DNA from: an uncultured Lachnospiraceae bacterium
Lineage (GTDB): Bacteria > Bacillota > Clostridia > Lachnospirales > Lachnospiraceae
DNA: 64,000 nucleotides
Reading direction: 5' to 3'
Assembly: GCA_947172645.1 (NCBI GenBank)
Contig: CAMWBY010000014.1
Coordinates: 62,001-126,000, forward strand
Shown here: piece after piece, positions 18,801 through 28,175 of the stretch
Layout of the letters: each line of letters begins with the position of its first letter
How positions within the stretch are numbered: position 1 is the first letter of the stretch
The notes under the pieces: model-generated
What the model saw: the letters and a program-made list of their open reading frames with translations, nothing else
Databases searched by the model: none
What the model was told of the DNA's origin: nothing
Made by a program: the position numbers and the translations under genes

Positions 18801-20900
18801 CTTCTGTCCGATAAGGGCTTTCATGCTGTCATAGGTACGGTTCTTACGCCATTTGTCAAGCACATGCAGCTCTTCTAAGCGTTTAATGCCATACATGTCA
18901 AAAAACGTAAGCGCCGCCGGAATATCGCCGCCGGACTCCGTCTCATGCACCTCTATATTAGCCAATGTCCTGGCAAGCCTTTCAAGCTGTGCGTTGTCAA
19001 TTCTGTCAAAAGCAATCGCTTTGCGTTCCTCGACACCGTCTTCCACATCGTACATACCCCTGAAATTCCCGTCATTTTGAATGACAAACCCACACTCGTT
19101 AGGAAGGTTCTCATAGGCGTCCGTCAGAAAGACCGTGGTGATATCCCTGTTATTTTCATTGATAATATACTTGGTAATCAATTCTCCCTCTAACAGTTCC
19201 GGGTTAGACAGGAAAAGGATAAACTGCGGCGTAGGAAGCTTCTCTTTCCTGGCCGACAGTGTGGGCCTGTTCTCCGCCCTCGTCCGCAGGACTTTCGTAA
19301 TCTCATACAGCACGTCCCCGGCTTCCACCCGGTTCTTTGCGATATATCTGCTCTTCTTATCCTCCGACCATACATGGGGGAACCACTTCATATAAGCCCA
19401 GTCGTCCGCATCGTCTTCCCCTTCATCATAGAGGAATGCCATTTTTACATCCGTATAACAGTTGGAGGCCGCAATCTGCGCCACTATATTGTGCATAATG
19501 TCAACCGCGCCCTTCTTCTTGGCGCCGCCCACCAGACCTATCATCCTGTGTTCCATCAGGTCGGCGCAAATCGGCACATTATGTAAGTAACGGAAAGTCT
19601 GCTGTATGATGGAAGGTTTCTCCGCCAGGGAATCGCTTATCAGGCTGAAACGCTCCTTTGGAATATTGATAGGCGCCTGGAAGGGCATGTCTCCCGTACC
19701 CACCCGGTAACTCAGATAATCCTCATGATTTACATTCCGGTTCCATAAGAAAGCATTCCTGTCGTCAAACTTGCAGCACGCTTCCGCGGAAAAGTACATC
19801 GCATGCAGGCTGTTGCTGTTCTTCTCATATTTTTCCTTAATCTGGACAGAGCATTTATCCAGGTACTGTTCATAAGCTTCAAACCTGTGCTGTTCCGCCT
19901 CTATGTTTTTCTTTTTCTCCGCCTTCATGTTCACCAAGGCCCATACAGTACCGATGAGCGCCGAGGAAACAGCCGTTACAAGCCCTGTATACATAAACAT
20001 GCTGCCTCCGCCTCCGTTGGCATTGGCGCCAAAAATAGACATGGCGCAGCCAAGCAGCATAGGAAGCGCCATCGTCAGGGACGGCCCAATGAGCATACCG
20101 ATTGACCTCGGTTCCATCATCTGAGGCTGCGGCGGCCCTTCAATCTCAATCACCTCATTATCCAGTTTATAAATCTGTCTGGGAGAACGGTGGTAAAGTG
20201 TCTTTTTCTGGGAAACCCGGGAAGGCGGCGTAGTAGTCTCCTGCAGGACGCCGCCCAGATACTGCTGCAGCTTCGACTGGTTTACATGGAATTTCTCGGT
20301 CTGGGAATTGACAGCCAGAATGTCGCCTAAATATACGAGGCATAGTCCGAATATGTTGACGCAGTCGCCGAACTGTAACGGCTTAGAGCCGACAATCCTC
20401 TTGGAACCGACAAATACGCCGTTTGCGCTTCTGTCCTCGATAACGCACTGGGCGCCTGACTTGCGTAAGACGGCATGTTCCCTGGAAACCAGTTTTCTTG
20501 TGTCATATACGATATCATTGGTTTCATTTTTTCCAATAGAAATCATTCCGCCGTTTTGCAGATTCCGGATATCATATTTCTCGAAAACCTTGAAAGAGCT
20601 TTCCGTCTCATCCACCATAATGGAAATCCGCTCTCTGTTGGGCAGCATGACAGTCAAAAGGTCGCCGTTCTTCAAGTCAACGCCAAAATAATCCTGATGG
20701 CTCATCGTATCCTCGACACGGTAGCTGTCGGAACCAAGGAAATGCCATCCGTTCTCGATTACCTCCATATGCAGTTCGATATCCTTGCCCAATGAAAAAA
20801 TATCATTGTCCAAAATAATCGAATGCTCTGAGTTATTAATCGCCGGAAGCAAAAACTCCTGAAAAGCCTTCGTAGTATGTACAGAAAGAATAATGCTCAT
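15885..20900 (-). CDS. essC: EssC-like type VII secretion ATPase (FHA + three FtsK/SpoIIIE domains)
   Basis: 1671 aa; FHA motif SREHAVL...SANGVFVG; TM segments; Walker A motifs GTTGSGKS, GTVVSGKS, GKSRSGKT. Confidence 0.95.
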   Translation of the reverse strand: MSIILSVHTTKAFQEFLLPAINNSEHSIILDNDIFSLGKDIELHMEVIENGWHFLGSDSYRVEDTMSHQDYFGVDLKNGDLLTVMLPNRERISIMVDETESSFKVFEKYDIRNLQNGGMISIGKNETNDIVYDTRKLVSREHAVLRKSGAQCVIEDRSANGVFVGSKRIVGSKPLQFGDCVNIFGLCLVYLGDILAVNSQTEKFHVNQSKLQQYLGGVLQETTTPPSRVSQKKTLYHRSPRQIYKLDNEVIEIEGPPQPQMMEPRSIGMLIGPSLTMALPMLLGCAMSIFGANANGGGGSMFMYTGLVTAVSSALIGTVWALVNMKAEKKKNIEAEQHRFEAYEQYLDKCSVQIKEKYEKNSNSLHAMYFSAEACCKFDDRNAFLWNRNVNHEDYLSYRVGTGDMPFQAPINIPKERFSLISDSLAEKPSIIQQTFRYLHNVPICADLMEHRMIGLVGGAKKKGAVDIMHNIVAQIAASNCYTDVKMAFLYDEGEDDADDWAYMKWFPHVWSEDKKSRYIAKNRVEAGDVLYEITKVLRTRAENRPTLSARKEKLPTPQFILFLSNPELLEGELITKYIINENNRDITTVFLTDAYENLPNECGFVIQNDGNFRGMYDVEDGVEERKAIAFDRIDNAQLERLARTLANIEVHETESGGDIPAALTFFDMYGIKRLEELHVLDKWRKNRTYDSMKALIGQKAGGSNWYLDIHEKYHGPHGLIAGTTGSGKSETLQTYILSLALSFSPDDVGFFIIDYKGGGMANLFNGLPHMIGQISNLSGNQVKRAMVSIKSENKRRQRIFNEHGVNNINLYTRLYKNNEASVPVPHMFIVIDEFAELKREEPDFMRELISVAQVGRSLGVHLILATQKPSGTVDDNIWSNSKFRLCLRVQDRQDSNDMLHRPDAAYITQAGRCYMQVGNDELFELFQSGFSGAVYDEENGSFRSDIAHMLSTTGKTALIGNRLKMKLTEQVKRNWIAELLTVLSAAPVPEGMTPDDLLEDNRLSNLYIQNVFGELERRNIDFPANEYNTQRVRDLISVWINVRQESPSETNTEKIAEQIIAYAEQHKYKLPEKKQKTQLDAVVEYLAKLAEENGYVHNLQLWLPVLPVILYMEQLPSYKKEDYFDGDTWQRSSKNWNLEVLMGLYDDPVNQAQDTFTVNLSQNGHHAIVGTVVSGKSTFLQTLVYGLVSKYTPEEVNIYAIDFSAKMLSAFEKMPHVGGVMYENDNDKLAKFFNMLNGILEERKQLFKGGNYSQYVRANGIVLPSIVIVIDNYSNFKNKTNNIYEDMILQLSKDGVSYGIFLIITAGGFGALEIPNRIGDNLRTVICLEMSDKFQYAEAMRTMHIETLPEVNVKGRGLAKVGEELLEFQTALSFEAEDDFKRMEQIEQLAKQMRSNWNGKKAKAIPEIPENPVWSEYAELDDTEKLFRDDRHLPIGYNMKNAAIYGIDLSRTYCYLIAGKSRSGKTNLLKIMLKSALRRGGEVTVIDYSGELTNIVEKESVSLLDTDAKVFQFFQELLPDFKARNVKKKQNIQAGMSDEEIYTDMRSYQAKFILIANFADFVTHVTHPQDAGDARGFIENLLDKGSLHNVFWAACYNQEDVSKVAGTKLYEYFLKYKTGIHFGGNVAAQRIMNFDYVPYNEQAKTQKPGIGMLPSNEDEDVRKVVVPLMR

Positions 20901-20963
20901 GTTACCGTCCCCCGTAAGAAAATCTTTAGTCTATTTATGCAGTCTGTGCGCCAAGTGTGCCAT

Positions 20964-21449
20964 TTAATAAAAGGAAATATAAACCCCATACTGTCCGTCC
21001 GTCTCATCACTCCAATGGATTGGCCCAATTACTTCCTTCACCATCACGCCATAGCTGCCGTTACTGTAGAAATCTCCGAAAACATCATAAGTACTAATGT
21101 GCTCATATCCGGCCTCCGTTAAAATCTCTATGTATGCATCGCGCTTCTCAGCCGCAGCATCCTCATCCGTCTCCAGGGCATATGCTGCATAGTAATGCAT
21201 ATCCTTCTCACCGCACTGTGCCGCAAAAATATCGTCCTCGCCATCATGCGTCTCTTCGTTGAACTTGGTCTTTATTTTAAAAACCTCTGACAACGTGACG
21301 CCATCCACAGCGCTCTCCATCCCTGCAATGCCCATCTGGGACATTATCTCCTGGTATTGCTTATTATTAATGTTCTTCGCGCCGTCCCCGCACCCGGTAA
21401 GCGCCGCGGTTAACACAATGATAAGCGTAATTGATACTAATTTCTTCAT
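20964..21449 (-). CDS. Lipoprotein of unknown function
   Basis: Lipobox LTGCG after a signal peptide; 161 aa. Confidence 0.75.
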   Translation of the reverse strand: MKKLVSITLIIVLTAALTGCGDGAKNINNKQYQEIMSQMGIAGMESAVDGVTLSEVFKIKTKFNEETHDGEDDIFAAQCGEKDMHYYAAYALETDEDAAAEKRDAYIEILTEAGYEHISTYDVFGDFYSNGSYGVMVKEVIGPIHWSDETDGQYGVYISFY

Positions 21450-21554
21450 TTTATAATTTTACCCCTCCTATATCAATTTTATCTAAGCGGCCTTACGCCA
21501 CATCAATCTGGTTCCACACTGTTACAGTATAGCATATAAACATCCTAAAATCTT

Positions 21555-22430
21555 TTAACCTGATAAATAACCTGCTAAATGGGACAGAATGCAGTTTAAA
21601 AATCCCCCTTCCCCCTGGTCCCTTAATGCTGCCCGCTGCCTTACACGATGATTTTCTTCCCGCACCACTAGTACCAAGGCCGTCACGTTATCCTTGCCCC
21701 CATGCCGCAAAGCCACCGAAACCAGAACGTCAGCCATGTTTTCCGCATGTTCCCATTCGCCAAGTATTGTCTCTATCTCCTCGTCTGAGAGCATGTCCGT
21801 CAGTCCATCGCTGCACAGTAGGAAGACGTCCCCCGGCTGCATATCAACTACCGGGCTAAAATAAGGCTCAATCATAAACTCCTCCGGAAAAATGCCAAGA
21901 TGTTGGGTCAGCCTGTGGCGGTTCATGCTGCGCCTGGCCTCCTCCGGTGTCAGAATACCAAGCTCCACCATTTTCCTGGCTTCACTGTGGTCTACCGACA
22001 ATTGGCGAAGAACCCCTCCCCGCATAAGATAGCATCTGCTGTCGCCCACGTTGCAGCTTATCGCACGCCCTTCATCCAGGTACAGCACTGACGCCGTGGC
22101 TCCCATGCGGATGCCGTCCCTCTTCATCTTCTGGCAGATTTCTTCATTGACAGACTGTATCTGTCTCTGTGCTTCTTTCTCCACCTCATCCAGTCTGCAT
22201 GGCACAAACGCCGTCGCCGCCATCAGAGAAGCGGCCTCTCCTGCCTCTTCCCCTCCCATGCCGTCGAATACGCCCACTGCCGCCTGTCCCAAAACGATAG
22301 TATCGGTATCATATTGCAGGTTTACATCCGTATTTTGACGGTATTTTCCAAATAAACAATAATTGTCCTCGTTGTTGGAGCGGACTCTCCCTACATGGGT
22401 TAAAGCCGCCCCTTCGATATGTAATCCCAT
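21555..22430 (-). CDS. PP2C-family Ser/Thr protein phosphatase (second)
   Basis: THVGRVRSNNEDNY, GVFDGMGGEEAGEAAS, NVGDSRCYLMRGG, LLCSDGLTDM, GGKDNVTALV. Confidence 0.94.
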   Translation of the reverse strand: MGLHIEGAALTHVGRVRSNNEDNYCLFGKYRQNTDVNLQYDTDTIVLGQAAVGVFDGMGGEEAGEAASLMAATAFVPCRLDEVEKEAQRQIQSVNEEICQKMKRDGIRMGATASVLYLDEGRAISCNVGDSRCYLMRGGVLRQLSVDHSEARKMVELGILTPEEARRSMNRHRLTQHLGIFPEEFMIEPYFSPVVDMQPGDVFLLCSDGLTDMLSDEEIETILGEWEHAENMADVLVSVALRHGGKDNVTALVLVVREENHRVRQRAALRDQGEGGFLNCILSHLAGYLSG

Positions 22431-22554
22431 TGTGTCCCCCTCTTGTATGATATGGATTCATACTAACCCCTATTTCTGAGCAGTTTACTGCGATGACACG
22501 TGATGACTGTGTAAGCTAAATCCTTGTGTATACAGCCCCGATGAAAGCTTAACC

Positions 22555-23064
22555 TTACAAGTCCAGCTTCATATAAATCGAAGTACCCATAGGACTGTCA
22601 TTATAGCTTGGTATCTCATAGAAGCCATATTCCCTGTACATACAAATTGCACTCTGTAAAAAAGGTAACGTGTCAAGCAGCATATAGGAATACCCTATTT
22701 CTTTAGCGTCTTCTATAATCTTCCGCACAAGCTCGTTGCCTATATGTTTCCCCCGAAATTCCGGCTTTACATACAGACGCTTCATCTCGCATTCCTCCTC
22801 ATTCATTTTCCTTAAGCCGATACAACCCGCAAGTTTACCGTCGCAGTATGCCACATACAACCGTCCCCACGGAAGTCCGTATTTTACCTCCAAGTGCTCC
22901 AGTTCCTCATCATAATTCTGTATATCCAGATATTCCTTAAACCTGGCGTCTCCTGCAATTAACATATCCGTATATTCGGAGAACAATGCCGCCACTTCCT
23001 GTGGAAGGCCGTAAGCTAACTGTATCCGAATGCCATATTCTGGTTCTTTCATACTAACCTCCAT
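22555..23064 (-). CDS. GNAT family N-acetyltransferase
   Basis: MKRLYVKPEFRGKHIGNELVRKIIEDAKEIGYSYMLLDT motif A/B. Confidence 0.85.
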   Translation of the reverse strand: MEVSMKEPEYGIRIQLAYGLPQEVAALFSEYTDMLIAGDARFKEYLDIQNYDEELEHLEVKYGLPWGRLYVAYCDGKLAGCIGLRKMNEEECEMKRLYVKPEFRGKHIGNELVRKIIEDAKEIGYSYMLLDTLPFLQSAICMYREYGFYEIPSYNDSPMGTSIYMKLDL

Positions 23065-23368
23065 ACCCTTCTCTCATTCTTGCTAACGTATTCCTGGAAT
23101 CGCTTTATTCCTGCTTTTGTGAATACACGCTGCGTATTTTCTTTAAATTTGTATACAATTAACATAAAATTTGATTGAATTATATCACATTCTGTAGATA
23201 AAACACTATAGGCTATGGCGTACTTTCCAAATTAATGCAATTGGCCCTTGTAAAAGTTTCATAGAGAACCTATAATAAATCTACATTGCACAAACCACAT
23301 CAAAAAGTCCCCAATTACAAAACCCAAACCACACCCTCAAAAAGAACGGACAGATTTCCAACAGCAAA

Positions 23369-24147
23369 GTGCATGACAGCAGCAGCAAGCTTATCTTTGG
23401 GAACGCTGAACTATGCTCCCAGTTCCTGCGCAACTACATGGACATGCCTGCCCTGAAGCATGTCAGGGCGCAGGATATCGAGGACGTCACGGACAGGTAC
23501 ATCCCCATGTTCACACAGGAAAGGAACTCCGATACGGTAAAACGTATAAACCTGCCCGGAAAACATACATTATTTTTTATCTCCCTGATTGAACATAAAA
23601 CCAAAGTGGATTATAATGTAAGCATGCAGCTTCTGCGCTATATGGTCTATATATGGGAAGATTACGAACATGAAATGGAGAAGCAGAAGAAGGGAATCAG
23701 CAGGACGAACTGTCCTTATTGATGCTGATTAACCGATTGCAGGATACGGCAACCTTCCGGGAGTTAAAATTACCGGAGGACTATATCAAAAACCTGTCGG
23801 AGAACTCCACGGATGAGTTACTGGAAATCATCGCAAGAGTGACGGCGTCAATGTTACGGCACCTGAACCTACCGGAGGATGAGGTGGCGGAGTTTACGGG
23901 ACAGGTAAAGGAGCGAAAAATGGCTGAACTATTTGAGAATTTCAAGGATGTGGACATACCTGCTTTACGTAAGAAAGCGAGGGCGGAGGGACATGCAGAA
24001 GGGCTCGCTGAAGGCCATACTGAGGGTGAAGCCCGTTTTGCGAAGTTAGCTCAGGCTTTATTGAATGCCGGCCGCTTAGAAGATTTTACAAAATCTCTTA
24101 CGGACATAAAATACCGCCAGGAACTATATATGCAAAACAATATATAA
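23369..24147 (+). pseudogene. Rpn-family (PD-(D/E)XK) recombination-promoting nuclease / transposase-like gene, disrupted
   Basis: Two overlapping ORF pieces: N-part ...LIEHKTKVDYNVSMQLLRYMVYIWEDYEHEMEKQK, C-part ...MAELFENFKDVDIPALRKKARAEGHAEGLAEG. The middle of the family is missing and the frame shifts near 23,700. Confidence 0.7.
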
Positions 24148-24185
24148 TCTGCGTTATTGTTCTAATTATATGTACTGGTAAATTG

Positions 24186-24232
24186 AAAAGGCTGTTGGAA
24201 AATATGTAATTACCACTTTCCAACAACCTTTT
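24186..24232. terminator. Bidirectional hairpin terminator
   Basis: aaaaggctgttggaaa ... tttccaacaacctttt. Confidence 0.75.
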
Positions 24233-24265
24233 CTACACTATCTGCCGTCCACAAAACAATATCAA

Positions 24266-26383
24266 TCACATAATCCCCAACTGCCTCATAATCGTCCTCA
24301 CGCTTCCCCGATACGTACCGTACACCACTGCCCCAATCAACGCCACAATCCCCAACGTGGCAAGAAGCCCGATTGCCTCATAAGCCGTAACTTTTCCGTC
24401 GTTCGCATAGAGGAGAAGCGCATACATCAGATACATAGCCCCGGTGCCGACGGTGGCAGGCACTTTAAAAACATTGCCGCACTGGAGACGCACCTCTTTT
24501 GACAAGAAGGCCGGAGTGGCTCCTAACTTCTTTAAATCATCGAAAATATAGCGGTTATTCAGCACAATTGTCTGGCATCTCGTATAGCAGACGACAAGGG
24601 AAGTCACAAGACACACAATAAAAATAAACAGAAACATCATATACAGCACACCCATCAGGCATAAATGCTCATTAATAAGCAGAATCCGGAAACTGGGGCT
24701 GTACGCCCAAAAAAGCTTAAAACTCATATTATCTGTATCGTTGTAACTGATTTGCCATTCTTCCTCTATCTCATATGTTTCTCCTCTTTCCTCCGCTACT
24801 ATTTTGCTTACCTTGTTATAAAAATACGCATGTTCACAACTTTCATCGAAAGAAGAGACAAACAAGTCATAAAATGCATCCGCAAACTGATAGGAATCCC
24901 GGCCATCCGCATTAAACTGTACGATATGCCCTCTCCATTCATCCGTCAGCCCCTCTGCAATCTTCTCATATTCGTCATTGTCAAGAACATAATAGCCTAT
25001 CTCATTTGACAACAAATCATAGTGTAAATACCCGGCAAATTCTGTGTCAAGACATTCCCTGGTCACCATATTGGTCAGGTTTCTAGCGCTCTCATCCGTC
25101 CAGATACTGGATTCCTGCGTATCTGTAACATACAGGTAAGTTCCCGGTGACACGTCCGTCTCCTGCCCTGTCAACGTAAAATAGGCGTCCTCTGAAAGTA
25201 TTCTCGCCTCACTCTGTATAGGATGGTATTCAACGTGGAATTTCTTCCCTTCATCACTGACCTGCACATTTCCATCAACTCCCAGGCTAATGTACTCACA
25301 TCCATTCCAATCTTTCAATGAAAGGCCGTATTTGTCCGCCAATTCCCTCACTGTCTCCTCGCCCGGCACTTTCTGGTCCGCCGGATATTGATAGAAGTAA
25401 TCGTACGGGTAACTCTCATAACGAAAGACAGAAGTAAGCCCCACCGTCGGCAGATAAAATATGGCAAATGCGCCACCCGCGATTAAAACCGTGACGACAA
25501 GCATATTGTTGACTGTCTGTTTTGCCTGGAACTTCATCATGCCCCGGGAAACTATATTCTTATAAGGATTTTTCTTATTCCTTCCCCATCCGTACACAAC
25601 CGTATAAAGCATCACCATATACACGCCTACAAACACAGGTGCATAAAGCACTGACAGCCATGAAGGCGGATACGCGCTGAATAATGTCATCCATGCAAGC
25701 GGCGCATAATAGCCTGTCACCGCACCGGCAAATATCAGCAAAAAACCTGCCGGGCCACACCATCTGCCTAATTCCTTGACGGGTTCGTTGATATGCTCCT
25801 CACGGATAACTTCCATAATATTTGTCTTTTTTAAATACCGCCACGCAAACAGACAGGCCAGCCCCACCACCAACAGGAAAAAAGCCGCCGATACAAAAAG
25901 GCACCTGAAATCCAAATCCAACACCATCTGTGAACTGTCCACCAAAACCAGGCGAAAGGTTCCCCACACCACCCATACAAAGGGAAATCCCGCCACAATC
26001 CCTAAAACCGCGGAGAAACTGCTTAAAACAAGCACTTCCCGGAACAATCCCGGACGCAGCCGTTTCCTGGACGCCCCTATCGCCATCAAAATCCCCAACT
26101 GCTTTGATTTATGACGAAAAAAAAGCCGCGCTGCATATATTGTAAAAACAACGCATCCCACCAGAGTCATCACGAAGATACCATACATCTGTTTCCGGCT
26201 GTCGCCGCCTTTCGGGAAGACTGTCTGTACGGTTCTGGAAAACATGAGCGTGGAATATGCTGAGATAATCATCAGTGCAATAAAGTTGCAAAACAGATAA
26301 AGTCTGGCGTGTTTCCGGTCGGCTTTCTGTAATTTCTTCTCTATCGCCCTCATTGTCAATGTCTGTGTCATAATATCCTCCAT
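24266..26383 (-). CDS. ABC transporter permease (FtsX/BceB-like)
   Basis: Multiple TM segments, 'RHKSKQLGILMAIGASRKRL' FtsX-type motif; adjacent ATPase. Exact start (26383, 26389 or 26407) uncertain. Confidence 0.9.
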   Translation of the reverse strand: MEDIMTQTLTMRAIEKKLQKADRKHARLYLFCNFIALMIISAYSTLMFSRTVQTVFPKGGDSRKQMYGIFVMTLVGCVVFTIYAARLFFRHKSKQLGILMAIGASRKRLRPGLFREVLVLSSFSAVLGIVAGFPFVWVVWGTFRLVLVDSSQMVLDLDFRCLFVSAAFFLLVVGLACLFAWRYLKKTNIMEVIREEHINEPVKELGRWCGPAGFLLIFAGAVTGYYAPLAWMTLFSAYPPSWLSVLYAPVFVGVYMVMLYTVVYGWGRNKKNPYKNIVSRGMMKFQAKQTVNNMLVVTVLIAGGAFAIFYLPTVGLTSVFRYESYPYDYFYQYPADQKVPGEETVRELADKYGLSLKDWNGCEYISLGVDGNVQVSDEGKKFHVEYHPIQSEARILSEDAYFTLTGQETDVSPGTYLYVTDTQESSIWTDESARNLTNMVTRECLDTEFAGYLHYDLLSNEIGYYVLDNDEYEKIAEGLTDEWRGHIVQFNADGRDSYQFADAFYDLFVSSFDESCEHAYFYNKVSKIVAEERGETYEIEEEWQISYNDTDNMSFKLFWAYSPSFRILLINEHLCLMGVLYMMFLFIFIVCLVTSLVVCYTRCQTIVLNNRYIFDDLKKLGATPAFLSKEVRLQCGNVFKVPATVGTGAMYLMYALLLYANDGKVTAYEAIGLLATLGIVALIGAVVYGTYRGSVRTIMRQLGIM

Positions 26384-26399
26384 AGCCATTTCCCCCTTT

Positions 26400-27137
26400 T
26401 TATGCACTCATTTCCTTAATCACATCAAGCAGTCTGTCCTGGAACTCTCCACGGCTGCCATGATTCTCAAGCTGCCTGTAAAGCGTGCCGTCTTTTAACA
26501 AAATTACCCGGTCACAGAAAGACGCCGCGAAACTGTCGTGGGTCACCATAAAAATCGTCGCGCTCATTTTTGTCTTCGCTTCTATAAAAGTCTCAATAAC
26601 CGCCCGGCTTGACTTGGAATCCAGATTTCCCGTCGGTTCATCCGCAAGGATAACCATGGGATTGTTTATCAGGCTGCGTGCCACCGCCGCTCTCTGTTTC
26701 TCCCCACCGGAAATCTCGGCAGGGTATTTGTTCAAAATATGTCCTATACCGAACATAGCCACCAGTCTATCGACAAGTTCTTCCGCGTCTTTTCCCACTT
26801 TGCCCTGTATAATACGGGGAATCAGGATATTCTCACGGATTGTAAGCCCGTCTAACAGCATGAAATCCTGAAATACAAACCCCAGCTTCGTGTTCCTGAT
26901 TTTTGCTAACGTGTCTTCATCCTGCCCCGCAAGTTTCGTGCCGCCCACCATGATGCTTCCCTGGTCAAAAGGGATGTAGCAGGAAATACAGTTCAAGAGC
27001 GTCGTTTTGCCGGAACCCGAAGGCCCCATTACGGCAACAAACTCCCCCTGCGCTACATGGAAGTCAATCCCTTTCAGGACTTGGTACTTGGTTTTGCCCA
27101 CTTCATAAGATTTAAAAAGATTCTTTACATACAACAT
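26400..27137 (-). CDS. ABC transporter ATP-binding protein (BceA/LolD-like)
   Basis: GPSGSGKTT, ISGGEKQR, VILADEPTG; start set at MLYVKNLFKSYEV. Confidence 0.93.
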   Translation of the reverse strand: MLYVKNLFKSYEVGKTKYQVLKGIDFHVAQGEFVAVMGPSGSGKTTLLNCISCYIPFDQGSIMVGGTKLAGQDEDTLAKIRNTKLGFVFQDFMLLDGLTIRENILIPRIIQGKVGKDAEELVDRLVAMFGIGHILNKYPAEISGGEKQRAAVARSLINNPMVILADEPTGNLDSKSSRAVIETFIEAKTKMSATIFMVTHDSFAASFCDRVILLKDGTLYRQLENHGSRGEFQDRLLDVIKEMSA

Positions 27138-27156
27138 ATTTTTACCTGCCTTTCCT

Positions 27157-27187
27157 AAAAGTAAATTGGCTGCGCCAATTAACTTTT
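27157..27187. repeat. 31-bp palindromic dispersed element, copy 1
   Basis: aaaagtaaattggctgcgccaattaactttt; half copy cgccaattaactttt at 27234-27248. Confidence 0.7.
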
Positions 27188-27341
27188 CGAGATTCGCTTC
27201 GCGAACTCTGTTTCCTTTTATTCTTTTCTGTTTCGCCAATTAACTTTTGTCACAACATATCACAAACGAAAAACCCGGCACGGCGGTATGTAAAAAACAG
27301 CGGCATGGATGTAAAGTTTGCAGACGCCATGCAAAATTTGT

Positions 27342-27372
27342 AAAGTTTAGGCATCTCGGATGTAAAGTTTGG
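27342..27372 (+). promoter_or_regulatory. Putative LytTR-type direct-repeat operator
   Basis: AAAGTTTAG-N13-AAAGTTTGG, with a third AAAGTTTGC at 27313-27321. Confidence 0.45.
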
Positions 27373-27458
27373 GACGGCAGGAAAAACAACCTTAAAACAT
27401 GAAAAAGAAAATATGGTAAACTATAGTCTAAGAAGAATGGACGAAAGGCGGAATATTT

Positions 27459-28175
27459 ATGCTGCGGATTGCGCTGTGCGATGACGAGGCGGATGCAAGG
27501 GATGCGCTTTATATACAATTAGAAAAAATATTGGATGAGGAGACCGAGAAGGTGGTGTATGAATTTTCTTCCGGCTCCAATGCCGTCTCATGGCTTGAGA
27601 AACATCCGGGTGAGATTGACCTGATTTTCCTGGATATGGAGATGAAGGGATTAAACGGTATGGACACCGCGGAAAAAATCCGGCAATCCGACGAACATAT
27701 TATCATTGTTTTCGTCACCGGATATGCGGATTATGTCTTCGACGGCTACCGTGTGGGCGCGCTTGACTATATCATGAAACCGGTAGGAGAAGAAAAACTC
27801 CTGCAGCTCCTCAGACGGGTGCGCACAAAATTAAGGACAGAAGATGTACAGGCTTTCATCGTAAAAAATATGGATGGCACATGGCGTTTTAAATTGCAAG
27901 ACATTCTGTATTTCTACTCAGACAGGCGACGCGTTATTCTTGTCACAAACCACGGCGAATATCCTTTCTATGCGAAATTGGATGAGGTGGAGGCACGGCT
28001 TGCCTCCAGGTTTGTCAGAATCCACCAACGCTATCTCATTAATCCGTTGAACGTCGATTACCTTGGGGGCGAATCTATTCTGATGGGCACGGCGCAGCTT
28101 CCGTGCAGCAAACGCTACCGGGAAACGGCTGTCAGCCGGATTGCCAGGGTTATGATGGAGGATAGTTTACAATGA
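27459..28175 (+). CDS. LytTR response regulator
   Basis: Receiver LRIALCDDEADARD...DLIFLDMEM...KP; LytTR domain FVRIHQRYLINPLNVDYL. Confidence 0.95.
   Translation: MLRIALCDDEADARDALYIQLEKILDEETEKVVYEFSSGSNAVSWLEKHPGEIDLIFLDMEMKGLNGMDTAEKIRQSDEHIIIVFVTGYADYVFDGYRVGALDYIMKPVGEEKLLQLLRRVRTKLRTEDVQAFIVKNMDGTWRFKLQDILYFYSDRRRVILVTNHGEYPFYAKLDEVEARLASRFVRIHQRYLINPLNVDYLGGESILMGTAQLPCSKRYRETAVSRIARVMMEDSLQ

Noticed and set aside
15885-20900. FtsK/SpoIIIE DNA translocase
   Set aside because: N-terminal FHA domains, three P-loop domains and WXG/EsaB neighbours identify it as EssC-type secretion ATPase, not a chromosome translocase.
27138-27239. N-terminal extension MAKQKRIKGNRVREANLEKLIGAANLLLGKAGKN of the ABC ATPase
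   Set aside because: Encoded by the palindromic repeat region; the family consensus begins at MLYVKNLFKSYEV, so it is treated as untranslated leader.
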